Positions 8,026-17,297 of a stretch of 64,000 nucleotides of DNA are shown one piece after another; within the stretch, counting starts at the first letter, position 1; each line of letters starts with the position of its first letter. A model generated the notes under the pieces. It was not told the origin of the DNA and did not search any database. It saw only the letters and a list, made by a program, of their open reading frames with translations. The position numbers were made by a program, and so were the translations under genes. Source of the stretch: Rummeliibacillus sp963792445 (GTDB lineage: Bacteria; Bacillota; Bacilli; Bacillales_A; Planococcaceae); the NCBI GenBank assembly GCA_963792445.1, contig CAWBWO010000014.1:1-64000 (forward strand), given 5' to 3'.

Positions 8026-9198
8026 GTGATTAAGTCTAGAATTGCTGCTGTAGATGTTGGAAATGACTCGATTAAGGCAATATTTGGGGAATTAGATTAT
8101 GAAATAAATATTCCTAATATTATGGCAAGAGATACAGAAGATCGACCAGTGATTGGAATAGAAGAATTAAATGCAAAAGACCCTCTTCAAGGAATTCACA
8201 TCAAGGTTCACTCACCTGCATTGAAAGAAAATAATGCTATCTATCGTGTAGGCAATTTAGCAACAAAGAGTAGCAATGCAACAGAATTAGATCCAGGAAG
8301 TTCTAAATCAGAGGAAGATCAGACATTAGTAATGCTTTTTACAACATTGGCATTAGATGCAGTTAATGAGGAGAATTCACACGCATTCCCACGAGCAAAT
8401 AATGTGATTGATGCAAGTTATACTCTTGGTACCGGTCTTCCTCTTCGTGAAGTAAAGGAAGGTAGAGATGCTGGATATCGCTCTAAATTAGTGGGTTCTG
8501 TCCATCAAGTAGAATTTCTAGTTACACCAAAATATCAAGGTTTAAAAGTAAATATTAAATTTGATGAAGTGAAAATTTATCCTGAAGGGTTTGCTGCTTA
8601 TATAAATCTTGTAATGGATAATAGTCTGAAAATCGTTAATAAGGATTTAATTGACAAAAGAATTATTATTCAAGATATTGGAGGATTATCTACTGATATT
8701 GCCGTTATTAAGAATCGAAATGTTGATGATGATAAGGCACAAGGATTTAACCTCGGGGTATCTGAATCATTAGAGGCGATTCGAGAGGCAATTAGAACGA
8801 AGCATGGCGTTGAATTAGACAGCCGTCGTGATGTAGTTGAAATTATTACGAGGAAAAATGACCGAAATCATATTATGGTGAAAGGAAGCCGAACAAGTGT
8901 TCATGAAATTACGGATCGAATCTTGCTTGAATTAGCTAAAAAACAATATCGATTATTACGTAATGTTTGGCAGAAAAACTCACAAACAGAAATTGGTTAT
9001 TTTGTTGGTGGCGGATCGATTGTTTTAAAAGAATATATTAAAACATTAAATAATAATTTGGATGGTTATAATATTGAATTCTTTGAAGATGAAAAAGAGA
9101 GTATTTGGATGATGGCTAATGCTTACTATAAGCTTATCTCTGAATTTGTTAGAAAGAAAGAGAAACAAAAGGCACCTCAAGAATTAGTGAAGAAATAA
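8026..9198 (+). CDS. ParM/StbA-like actin-family partition ATPase
   Basis: 390 aa, GTG start with AAAGGA about eight bases upstream. Actin-fold nucleotide motifs are present in order: phosphate-1 DVGNDSIKAIFGE (residues 10-22), phosphate-2 DIGGLSTDIAVI (217-228) and the adenosine motif GYFVGGGSIVLKEY (324-337). These are typical of ParM/Alp-type proteins, which polymerise to push plasmid copies apart. The gene is intact, sits behind iteron-like repeats and is followed by a broken ParR-like gene, reproducing the parC-parM-parR order. Finding it on the chromosome near the origin is unusual; it may come from an integrated plasmid. No replication protein gene is seen nearby. Confidence 0.85.
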   Translation: MIKSRIAAVDVGNDSIKAIFGELDYEINIPNIMARDTEDRPVIGIEELNAKDPLQGIHIKVHSPALKENNAIYRVGNLATKSSNATELDPGSSKSEEDQTLVMLFTTLALDAVNEENSHAFPRANNVIDASYTLGTGLPLREVKEGRDAGYRSKLVGSVHQVEFLVTPKYQGLKVNIKFDEVKIYPEGFAAYINLVMDNSLKIVNKDLIDKRIIIQDIGGLSTDIAVIKNRNVDDDKAQGFNLGVSESLEAIREAIRTKHGVELDSRRDVVEIITRKNDRNHIMVKGSRTSVHEITDRILLELAKKQYRLLRNVWQKNSQTEIGYFVGGGSIVLKEYIKTLNNNLDGYNIEFFEDEKESIWMMANAYYKLISEFVRKKEKQKAPQELVKK

Positions 9199-9212
9199 TG
9201 TAGGGTGATTGT

Positions 9213-9814
9213 ATGAAAGTCAAATGAGATTAAGCGAGGACAAGCCATTTCATTTCGTATTCCTTCTGATACACCGGATCATTTATTAAAGCATTTACAA
9301 AAACTAAAGGAATCAGAAAAAAGGAACTTTTCAAGTAAAATTGCCGAATTTGTGATGCAAGGAGTCGGGAAGAATTTATCAATGGAACGGGAAACAGTAA
9401 CAATTCCTCTACCTTATAGATTAAGCAAATCACAGAGAGATTGGTTAAAGCACGAACACTCTGAGGCAATGTTAGGAAGTATTATTTTCCAATTACTAAC
9501 TGATCCAATTCGGAGCCTCTTCCTTGTTTGCTTCACTAAATAGCAATTCTTTAGATATAAATGAAGCGTTGTATTTACAAGAAGAAAGAACAATGGAAAA
9601 CTCAGTAATAAATATAGAAAATGTAGAGTATATGGACTCTATTGAAGAAACAACTACTATACAGGAATTAGAAACGATAGATGATGATCTCAATGAGTTT
9701 GATTGGAAAAATGCAATAAAAAGTGAACCTACTCTTGCGGAAGAAGAACATGATGAAAAAGAGGAGGATTTAGATAGTCTGTTAGGGGATTTTCTTAATA
9801 AAATGAATATGTAA
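9213..9814 (+). pseudogene. ParR-like DNA-binding partner of the ParM-like protein, two frameshifts
   Basis: An ATG at 9213 with AGGGTGA upstream gives MKVK and then TGA; shifting one frame restores EIKRGQAISFRIPSDTPDHLLKHLQKL and runs to a TAG at about 9541. A second shift near 9516 joins SSLFASLNSNSLDINEALYL and continues to a stop at 9814, ending in an acidic tail (DEKEEDLDSLLGDFLNKMNM). Read through, this is about 200 aa: a small basic DNA-binding N-terminus and an acidic C-terminus, as expected for a ParR adaptor. Frames go 0, 1, 2, so the two changes do not cancel. ParR identity comes from position and layout, not from a recognised motif. Sequencing error cannot be excluded. Confidence 0.6.
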
Positions 9815-9881
9815 ACATGAAATCATCAATAATAATTATTATGTAAATCAATCCTAAAATAAGGTAGGTATTATAATTAGT

Positions 9882-9922
9882 AAAAAATTGCTCTTCCTCA
9901 TTTTTAAGAAGAGCAATTTTTA
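9882..9922 (+). terminator. Terminator closing the partition locus
   Basis: AAAAATTGCTCTTC and GAAGAGCAATTTTT form a perfect stem with U-runs on both sides. Confidence 0.85.
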
Positions 9923-10002
9923 TTTAATAAAATTCTTTTGTATCCCTATACAGACGCAAAGTGGGTATCTTGCAGCTATTCTATGCTAGTTCTAAGTAGA
10001 CA

Positions 10003-11355
10003 TTATTGAACAGTAGTTTTTTTAGCACTCTTTGGCCATGAAAAGCCTATAATTGCACCGACTAGAGCAGGTAAAATCCAGCCAAGTCCAATATCGTAAA
10101 GTGGTAAATTATTTGTGTAGAATAATTTAATGGATTCGAATAAAGAGATATTTGCGCCTGGTAAACTGTCTACTAACGTACTGTAGCCATCAAATAAGCT
10201 TACACAAAAAGTAAAGAGCATTGCAATTGCATAAACACTTTGCTTATGGCCGAATAAAGATGAACAAAGGGATAATATGATCAGCACAATGGCTAAAGGA
10301 TACAGTAACATTAATACGGGTACTGCATATTGAACGATATTGTTTAAGCCAAAGTTGGCAATGGTAAATGACATAAGACATAGTACTAGAACGAACATTT
10401 TATAGCTTACTTTTGGAAATAATTGATTAAAAAACTCGCTGCAGGACGTAATAAGTCCGATGCTCGTTTTTAAACAAGCTAGTACGATAATAATTGCTAA
10501 TAAAATGGAGCCGAATGATCCGAAATAATGCTTTGCCACTGCAGCAAAGATTAAACCGCCATTATCGTATGTCCCGATGGCCGATACGCTCGATGCTCCC
10601 ATATAGGTAATGAGTCCGTAAATTAGCATCATCAATACCATAGCGAAAATACCTGATTTCAAAGTGGTTTTCGCGATTTCCTTTGGATTGGTGATGCCTT
10701 GTCCCTTAATCGCCTGGATGACAACAATGCCAAATGCGAGTGACGCAAGAGCATCCATCGTGTTATACCCTTCTTTAAAGCCCGTTATAAAGGCTAAGTG
10801 GCTATAGTCACCAGTTGGATTACCAAAGTGCCCCATCGGTTTGATGATGGCAATGATAATTAAGATGAATAAAAACACTAAAAACGCAGGGGTTAAATAT
10901 TTGCCGATATAGTCCATAATTTTTGCTGGATTCAAGGAGAAATAATAGACAATCGCAAAAAACACAAAGCTAAAGAGCCCGAGATATAAACTGCCATGTA
11001 CTGGATTGATATATGGTTCAAAACCAACCACGAAAGGTACCGTTGCTGTCCGTGGAATTGCGAAAAACGGTCCAATGGTTAAGTAAAGTGCTACTGAGAA
11101 GACGACTCCAAATAGTGGATGGACTCGACTTGCTAAATGACGTAATCCATTACTCCCGGATAAACCAAATGCAAAAATCCCCATAAATGGAAGTCCAATT
11201 GCAGTTACCAGGAAGCCAATTAATGCCGGCCAAAAATTCGTGCCAGCGAGTTGTCCCATTTGGATTGGAAATATTAGATTTCCTGCACCAAAGAACATTC
11301 CAAACAGCATCGTACCAATGATGGCATAGGTAGAAAATGATACTTTTTGTTGCAT
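10003..11355 (-). CDS. brnQ: Branched-chain amino-acid:cation symporter BrnQ
   Basis: 450 aa from the ATG at 11355, which has AGAAGGAGC upstream. The open frame runs further 5', but that extension lacks a ribosome site. The signature TMLFGMFFGAGNLIFPIQMGQLAGTNFW at the N-terminus and IGPFFAIPRTATVPFVVGFEP are typical of LIVCS-family carriers. About twelve membrane segments are evident and the length equals the family standard. BrnQ takes up leucine, isoleucine and valine with sodium or protons. No T-box or other leader was seen upstream. Confidence 0.92.
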   Translation of the reverse strand: MQQKVSFSTYAIIGTMLFGMFFGAGNLIFPIQMGQLAGTNFWPALIGFLVTAIGLPFMGIFAFGLSGSNGLRHLASRVHPLFGVVFSVALYLTIGPFFAIPRTATVPFVVGFEPYINPVHGSLYLGLFSFVFFAIVYYFSLNPAKIMDYIGKYLTPAFLVFLFILIIIAIIKPMGHFGNPTGDYSHLAFITGFKEGYNTMDALASLAFGIVVIQAIKGQGITNPKEIAKTTLKSGIFAMVLMMLIYGLITYMGASSVSAIGTYDNGGLIFAAVAKHYFGSFGSILLAIIIVLACLKTSIGLITSCSEFFNQLFPKVSYKMFVLVLCLMSFTIANFGLNNIVQYAVPVLMLLYPLAIVLIILSLCSSLFGHKQSVYAIAMLFTFCVSLFDGYSTLVDSLPGANISLFESIKLFYTNNLPLYDIGLGWILPALVGAIIGFSWPKSAKKTTVQ

Positions 11356-11669
11356 ACTTGTGCTCCTTCTAAGATGAATTTCATTTATTTTAACACTTAA
11401 GGAATTAGCTATAGCAATAAGAGAATTACTATGAATTTGGCGTATGGCTAGGAACAATAGTTGTTGTAAATCAGCTATAAGAGTGTAAGTAAAAGCAAAT
11501 TTAAAATGCTCATTTAGATTCACTATGTTGAACCGTAGTATAAGTCAAAGCTTCGATTTAAACTCTCATTTCTCAGGAAGCAAATAGATATATTTTAGAT
11601 ATGTAGAGAGTTCAATGATAATATAAAGCGAAACCAAACTATTAATAAGCACATGGTAAAGTATTTATT

Positions 11670-11717
11670 AAAAAAGTATCAAGGAACAACTAAAATGTTC
11701 TTGATACTTCTTTTTTA
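11670..11717. terminator. Terminator downstream of the MFS gene
   Basis: AAAAAGTATCAAGGAACA pairs with TGTTCTTGATACTT; T-runs are present in either direction. Confidence 0.8.
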
Positions 11718-11808
11718 TTATTAATAAAGGGATAACTTTAAACTCATTAATTATGGCATTGTAGAGATCTTTGTACTTATAGAGATACAATAGTTGCATG
11801 CCGTGCGT

Positions 11809-13011
11809 TTATTGCTCCTCTTGTACTGTTTTCTTTTGTTTTTGGTCTAATAGATGGCTAAGAAAAGTTAGCAGACTTGCACAGACTGCAACTCCCCCAC
11901 CGACCCATGTTACATTGATTAAATTCCCTTGATGGTATACAATTCCGCCTAACGCAGAGCCGAAAGCGATACCTACATTGCTTGCTACTGGCATAAGTGA
12001 AGCAGCGAGTCCTGTTGCTTTTGGCTGATAAATTCCAGCAAGGTCTATTAAATAAAGCTGAGTAGATGTTGTTAAGAGGATGGCCATTAACGACATCAAG
12101 CCAATGTTTACAAGTCCTAAAATAAAGTGATTTGTAGTCCAAAATAAGCTTGCCAGAACAACTGCCTGCACGAGAAATACAAATCGAAGACGACCGATTG
12201 CATTACGGATGGCAATTTTACCGGCTAGGATATTGCTGAAGATCGAGATAAATCCATAACCAAACAGGATTAAACTAATTGAATGATTTGGTACTTCCAT
12301 TCCTTTCAAGATAGGAACAAGATACGTAAAGACGACATAAGTTGCGCCAAATCCAAGAGCAGGAATGAAAAAAGCCATCAAAATTCGTGGCTTGGTCAAT
12401 AAAGAAAATTGATCCCGTATCGAACTGCGTATTTGGCTGAGCTTATTCGGCAAGACGAAAAAGGATGCTAAAAACGCCAATACTCCAAGGCAAGCAGTTA
12501 ACATGAAAGTGGCATTCCAGCCGTACATTTCTGCGATGACAGTACCAATTGGCACTCCGACGACATTTGCAAGTGTAAAACCACCAAAAACAAATGATAT
12601 AGCAATTCCGCGCTTTTCAATCGGCATGGTTTCACTTGCAACAATCATAGCTAGAGAGATTAATACTCCTGATACAATTGCAGTCATCATCCGAAGTACA
12701 ATGAGCATGATGTAACTCGTTGAAATGACGCACAAAGCATTCAGGATGATGAAAAATCCTATTAAAAGTAACATCCATTTACGCTTTTGAAAATGACTTG
12801 TAGCTGACATCACTAGTGGTGTGCCAATGGCAAACGTAATCGCAAACGCAGAAATGAGTGTGCCAGCTTTTGCATTTGTCATATGAAGGCTCGAGGAAAT
12901 ATCGGTTAAGATTCCGACAATAACAAATTCGCTTGTCCCAAGAACAAATGTTAATAAAGTAAGTGTTAGGATGAGCGACCAATGTCGCTTGGATAATTTT
13001 GAGGGGTGCAT
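11809..13011 (-). CDS. MFS transporter, DHA1 drug/sugar-efflux type
   Basis: 400 aa with about twelve membrane segments. The first helix holds LGTSEFVIVGILTDISSSL, the pattern of the AraJ/YdhP-like DHA1 exporters, and FQKRKWML is the loop between helices 2 and 3. AAGAGG precedes the ATG. Such proteins export sugars, arabinose-like compounds or drugs by proton antiport; the substrate cannot be read from the sequence. No regulator lies next to it. Confidence 0.85.
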   Translation of the reverse strand: MHPSKLSKRHWSLILTLTLLTFVLGTSEFVIVGILTDISSSLHMTNAKAGTLISAFAITFAIGTPLVMSATSHFQKRKWMLLLIGFFIILNALCVISTSYIMLIVLRMMTAIVSGVLISLAMIVASETMPIEKRGIAISFVFGGFTLANVVGVPIGTVIAEMYGWNATFMLTACLGVLAFLASFFVLPNKLSQIRSSIRDQFSLLTKPRILMAFFIPALGFGATYVVFTYLVPILKGMEVPNHSISLILFGYGFISIFSNILAGKIAIRNAIGRLRFVFLVQAVVLASLFWTTNHFILGLVNIGLMSLMAILLTTSTQLYLIDLAGIYQPKATGLAASLMPVASNVGIAFGSALGGIVYHQGNLINVTWVGGGVAVCASLLTFLSHLLDQKQKKTVQEEQ

Positions 13012-13170
13012 AAATACCTCTTTTCTTAGATGAATGTAAATGTGTCACATGGTAGATACACAGTCTAAACATCATACCATAAAGTATTTTTGCGAGGGAA
13101 ACCCTTTATTATTAAATAGGGTTAATGGATTAATAGGAACCGACAAGAAATAACGTAAACAGCAACATTG
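13012..13170. other. Intergenic region before the tandem duplication
   Basis: AT-rich spacer between the divergent MFS gene and the duplicated VOC unit. It should hold the MFS promoter, but I see no clear gene, hairpin or motif. Confidence 0.4.
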
Positions 13171-15397
13171 CATATGCAGGGACCTTTTTAATCTGCTTAT
13201 TTATTCAATTTAAATTATTTTACAATATTTTTTAAACTCTTCAAAAACTATGCGCAAACCATACAATCTATTTTAGAAATAATTATGAAATTGCTAACTA
13301 GTGCTAAAAAATATATTATCTAAAAAGGGATTTTTTCGATTAGTACTGAATGGATATGGAGACAGTACTGTTGAACGTACACACACTATAGAATTGTTAT
13401 GGAGGAAATTCTTATGCAAAAAATAGTCCCACATTTATGGTACGACAAAGAAGCTAAAGAAGCTGCTTTATTTTATACGAGTATATTTGAGGATTCAAGG
13501 CTATTAAATGAAACGGTGATTGAAAATACTCCTTCTGGAGATGCAGAATTGGTAAGTTTTGAACTGGCTGGACTAGAATTCATGGCAATAAGCGCAGGTC
13601 CTTATTTTAAATTTAATCCATCCATTTCCTTGATGGTAGCTTGTGAAACTGTAGAAGAGGTTAATACCTATTGGAATGCTTTATTAGAAGGTGGCACCAA
13701 ACTAATGGCATTGGGTGAATATCCTTTTAGCAAGCGGTATGGCTGGGTACAAGACAGGTTTGGTTTGTCTTGGCAGTTGATACTTATTGATAATGGGCAA
13801 GATGTTCAAAAAATAACACCAAACTTACTATTTTCAGATGATTCATGCGGTAAGGCTGAAGAGGCTATAAAGTATTACGTAGATATTTTTAAAGATTCTA
13901 AAATAGGATTAATCAGCCGTTATAAGGATGGAGAGGCAGAATCATCAAAAGCAAAGGTTAATTATGCTGCTTTTAAACTTTATGGGCTAAATTTTTCTGC
14001 GATGGATCATGCATATGACGTAGATTTCAATTTTAATGAGGCATTTTCGCTAATGATAAGTTGTAAAGATCAACAGGAGATTGATTACTTTTGGGATAGG
14101 CTTTCTGATGTACCGGAGGCAGAACAATGCGGGTGGGTAAAGGATCAATTTGGCCTTTCATGGCAGATTGTTCCGTATAATATGAATGATGTCTTATATA
14201 AAGGAACACGAGATGAAAACCTCAGAGTGTTTGAGGCACTCATGAAAATGAAGAAAATAGAGTTAGAAGCTTTGGAAAAGAGTACATATGCGGGGACCTT
14301 TTTTAATCTGGTTATCTAATCAACTTAAATTATTTTACAATATTTTTTAAACCCTTTAAAAACTATGTGCAAACCATACAATCTATTTTAGAAATAATTA
14401 TGCAATTGCTACACTAGTGCTAAAAAATATATTTATCTAAAAAGGAATTTTTTCGATTAGTATTGAATGGATATGGAGACAGTACTGTTGAATGTAGCAC
14501 ACACTATAGAATTGTTATGGAGGAAATTCTTATGCAAAAAATAGTCCCACATTTATGGTACGACAAAGAAGCTAAAGAAGCTGCTTTATTTTATACGAGT
14601 ATATTTGAGGATTCAAGGCTATTAAATGAAATGGTGATTGAAAATACTCCTTCTGGAGATGCAGAATTGGTAAGTTTTGAATTTGCTGGGCTAGAATTCA
14701 TGGCAATAAGTGCAGGTCCTTATTTTAAATTTAATCCATCCATTTCCTTGATGGTAGCTTGTGAAACTGTAGAAGAGGTTAATACCTATTGGAATGCTTT
14801 ATTAGAAGGTGGCACCAAACTAATGGCATTGGGTGAATATCCTTTTAGCAAGCGGTATGGCTGGGTACAAGACAGGTTTGGTTTGTCTTGGCAGTTGATA
14901 CTTATTGATAATGGACAAGATGTTCAAAAAATAACACCAAACTTACTATTTTCAGGTGATTCATGCGGTAAGGCTGAAGAGGCTATAAAGTATTACGTAG
15001 ATATTTTTAAAGATTCTAAAATAGGATTAATCAGCCGTTATAAGGATGGAGAGGCAGAATCATCAAAAGCAAAGGTGAATTATGCTGCTTTTAAACTTTA
15101 TGGGCTAAATTTTTCTGCGATGGATCATGCATATGACGTAGATTTCAATTTTAATGAGGCATTTTCGCTAATGATAAGTTGTAAAGATCAACAGGAGATT
15201 GATTACTTTTGGGATAGGCTTTCTGATGTACCGGAGGCAGAACAATGCGGGTGGGTAAAGGATCAATTTGGCCTTTCATGGCAGATTGTTCCGTATAATA
15301 TGAATGATGTCTTATATAAAGGAACACGAGATGAAAACCTCAGAGTGTTTGAGGCACTCATGAAAATGAAGAAAATAGAGTTAGAAGCTTTGGAAAA
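13171..15397 (+). repeat. 1.1-kb tandem duplication containing the two VOC genes
   Basis: The block 13171-14280 is repeated at about 14285-15397. It starts near CATATGCAGGGACC (13171) and CATATGCGGGGACC (14285). It ends inside the coding sequence after GCTTTGGAAAA. The coding parts differ at only a few bases, while the roughly 240-base upstream parts differ at many positions and by small indels. The junction replaced the normal C-terminus of the first copy. No IS or inverted repeat flanks it. Confidence 0.9.
13414..14319 (+). CDS. Two-domain VOC (PhnB/glyoxalase-like) protein, copy 1 with altered C-terminus
   Basis: 301 aa from the ATG at 13414, where TGGAGGAAA is the ribosome site. Two PhnB-like VOC domains lie in tandem: residues about 1-130 (MQKIVPHLWYDKEAKEAALFYTSIF ... 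YGWVQDRFGLSWQLI) and about 135-270 (QKITPNLLFSDDSCGKAEEAIKYYVDIF ... CGWVKDQFGLSWQIV). This is the group often labelled 3-demethylubiquinone methyltransferase-like, whose real activity is mostly unknown. The last residues (STYAGTFFNLVI) come from the duplication junction and replace the NARLEKA tail of copy 2. That tail lies after the second VOC domain, so the protein may still fold. Confidence 0.85.
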   Translation: MQKIVPHLWYDKEAKEAALFYTSIFEDSRLLNETVIENTPSGDAELVSFELAGLEFMAISAGPYFKFNPSISLMVACETVEEVNTYWNALLEGGTKLMALGEYPFSKRYGWVQDRFGLSWQLILIDNGQDVQKITPNLLFSDDSCGKAEEAIKYYVDIFKDSKIGLISRYKDGEAESSKAKVNYAAFKLYGLNFSAMDHAYDVDFNFNEAFSLMISCKDQQEIDYFWDRLSDVPEAEQCGWVKDQFGLSWQIVPYNMNDVLYKGTRDENLRVFEALMKMKKIELEALEKSTYAGTFFNLVI

Positions 15398-15419
15398 CGC
15401 CCGTTTAGAGAAAGCGTAA
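14532..15419 (+). CDS. Two-domain VOC (PhnB/glyoxalase-like) protein, copy 2
   Basis: 295 aa from the ATG at 14532 with the same TGGAGGAAA site. Almost identical to the preceding gene: seen changes include Thr to Met and Leu to Phe in the first domain and Asp to Gly at the start of the second. It keeps what is probably the original C-terminus (LEALENARLEKA). It has its own copy of the upstream region, so both genes may be transcribed. The function is unknown beyond membership of the VOC superfamily of metal-dependent lyases, dioxygenases and resistance proteins. Confidence 0.87.
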   Translation: MQKIVPHLWYDKEAKEAALFYTSIFEDSRLLNEMVIENTPSGDAELVSFEFAGLEFMAISAGPYFKFNPSISLMVACETVEEVNTYWNALLEGGTKLMALGEYPFSKRYGWVQDRFGLSWQLILIDNGQDVQKITPNLLFSGDSCGKAEEAIKYYVDIFKDSKIGLISRYKDGEAESSKAKVNYAAFKLYGLNFSAMDHAYDVDFNFNEAFSLMISCKDQQEIDYFWDRLSDVPEAEQCGWVKDQFGLSWQIVPYNMNDVLYKGTRDENLRVFEALMKMKKIELEALENARLEKA

Positions 15420-15605
15420 TTTGAATGCTCAATTATAAAATAGAGATTATGAAATCGAAAGTTTGTAGTGTGACTAAGATTTTCCTCCTTTTTTGTAGAT
15501 CCATTAATCGTATTTTTACAAAAATCATTGTTTGAATATTCTTTAACCAAGAATCCATTAATGATACGATTAAAAATAATAAAACATTTGAGGTGAGGAA
15601 AATTC

Positions 15606-16223
15606 ATGTTCCTAGATCAGTTGAAGGACCAATTAAGTCAAAATCAATCTCTTTTCATTGGAGAGGAAACAGCCTTTCGTTCAGCTGTTTTAATTCCACT
15701 TATTCAAGTAAATGATGAGTGGCATATCCTATTTGAAGTACGTTCATTTACGATGAGGAAACAACCAGGCGACATTAGTTTTCCAGGTGGTCGAATCGAC
15801 TCAACGGATGAATCCCCAATGGCTGCGGCAATGCGTGAAGCCAATGAGGAATTAGGTGTCGACCCCAAAAATATCAATGTTGTTGGGCGGTTAAGTCCTT
15901 ATATTGCTTCTCCTTCATTTGTTGTCTATCCATTTGTAGCAACGATTGACTACGATCAAAGTATTCATACTTTCAACAAAGAGGAAGTTGAGGAAGTATT
16001 TACAGTACCAGTCAAATGGTTATTAAATTATGAGCCGTCCAAGCATTTAATATCGTCTGAACCTGTGCCTTCATCAGATTTCCCTTTTGATAAAATTATG
16101 AATGGCAATCAGTATAAATGGAGAACGCGTTCAATAGAAGAATGGTTTTTTGATTATGAGAAATATACGATTTGGGGATTAACAGCAAGAATTTTAAAAC
16201 ATTTTATAGAAGTCATTAAATAA
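15606..16223 (+). CDS. Nudix hydrolase, NudL/CoA-pyrophosphatase type
   Basis: 205 aa, ATG with GAGGTGAGG upstream. The Nudix box is complete: GGRIDSTDESPMAAAMREANEELGV (about residues 57-81), with the REANEEL metal-binding core. The preceding LFEVRSFTMRKQPGDISFPGG is the extra motif of the UPF0035 subgroup. That subgroup includes enzymes hydrolysing coenzyme A and its derivatives to phosphopantetheine and 3',5'-ADP. It stands alone between the VOC duplication and a small membrane protein gene. Confidence 0.88.
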   Translation: MFLDQLKDQLSQNQSLFIGEETAFRSAVLIPLIQVNDEWHILFEVRSFTMRKQPGDISFPGGRIDSTDESPMAAAMREANEELGVDPKNINVVGRLSPYIASPSFVVYPFVATIDYDQSIHTFNKEEVEEVFTVPVKWLLNYEPSKHLISSEPVPSSDFPFDKIMNGNQYKWRTRSIEEWFFDYEKYTIWGLTARILKHFIEVIK

Positions 16224-16390
16224 TTGGCTTAATCTATCACCGCCGCAGCAGTTTTAACAAAACTTACGGTGGTTATTTTTTTGATTTCTGCGATTAGAAT
16301 TTATAAGAATAATATATTTATTTTAAATGAATCACTATATACTTAATTTGCTGTCTATCACGTTATTTTTTGTAAAGGAGGGGGAGTCAA

Positions 16391-16546
16391 TTGAAGTGGA
16401 TTTCTAAAAAAAATAAAAAACCCCTTTTAGTAATCATCATTATTATTATTTTCATTGCTGGTCTACTCGATATTAAATATGAAGGATTATTCTTTCAGAC
16501 ATTGCCTAAACCGATTCAAACCTATTTAGCTGCAATTTTTAATTAA
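16391..16546 (+). CDS. Small single-span membrane protein
   Basis: 51 aa from a TTG at 16391 preceded by AAAGGAGGGGG, an excellent ribosome site. A basic N-terminus (MKWISKKNKKP) is followed by one strongly hydrophobic helix (LLVIIIIIIFIAGLLDI) and a short tail ending YLAAIFN. I do not recognise the family. The strong ribosome site and positive-inside arrangement argue that it is real. A degenerate hairpin (about 16563-16591) may terminate it. Confidence 0.55.
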   Translation: MKWISKKNKKPLLVIIIIIIFIAGLLDIKYEGLFFQTLPKPIQTYLAAIFN

Positions 16547-16789
16547 GATGATTATTTATTTAAAGGCACATCATGTTGGTAATGTGATTTAAACTTAATC
16601 GCAAATATTAGCGTAAAATATGGAAATATGTAAAATAACTCAACTTATTACGGTAAAGAAAAACGGAAAATATACATTCTTCGTTAAGGATACTGCTAAT
16701 AAGGAAATAAATAGTCAAAAAATCATTCATTACGTGATATAGTAATAGAAATCCATGTGAGAAATAGAGAAAAATCGAAATCCATTATT

Positions 16790-16840
<51 letters not shown>

Positions 16841-16879
16841 TATTGTAAGTTCAATAAAAAAATAATTGTATACAAAGTA

Positions 16880-16913
16880 AAAAAGCACATCATGCTAAAG
16901 GTGATGTGCTTTT
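16880..16913. terminator. Perfect hairpin, probable terminator
   Basis: AAAAGCACATCA and TGATGTGCTTTT form a 12-bp stem with a nine-base loop. Its arms resemble the weaker hairpin at 16563-16591 (GGCACATCA), suggesting a duplicated terminator. Confidence 0.6.
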
Positions 16914-17016
16914 GCTTTTAAATTTTGCAAAGAAATTCAAGTCACTTAAAATCAATAGTCCATGTGCCATTCAAAAATCCATTATTAGTCTACAAAGATT
17001 CACCATGCTAACCGTG

Positions 17017-17130
17017 CATAATTTCCAGACAAATCCAATACTATGCTCTAGATAATGTAGTGATCTAATTGGCAGGAATGTTGAGATAGTGGTCAATAAA
17101 GAACACTCAGATATAAGTTGATAAATGGAT
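17017..17130 (+). pseudogene. Decayed duplicate of the start of the gene at 18613
   Basis: About 114 bases match 18533-18650. Shared blocks include TCCAATACTAT, CTAGATAATGT, ATCTAATTGG, and then CACTCAGAT.TAAGTTG inside the coding start. In this copy the reading frame would be VNKEHSDIS and then a stop (TGA). It is a truncated remnant of the promoter plus first codons; the rest of the gene is missing. Confidence 0.65.
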
Positions 17131-17297
17131 TCTGTACATTGAAGTGTGCGCTTAAAATCCCGATTTTGAAATAAATGTAACTCAATCTATTTTTATACGT
17201 CTATATATTTACAAAGTGTTTTTCTATAGATGAACGGTATGTTTTTTGGAAAATTTCAAGGAAAACAAGGGTCCAGATGTAGTAAGGAGTGAAGGCT

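Noticed and set aside
13171..15397. The long duplication considered as an insertion sequence or composite transposon.
   Set aside because: No transposase, terminal inverted repeats or target duplication; the unit contains only the VOC gene and its leader.
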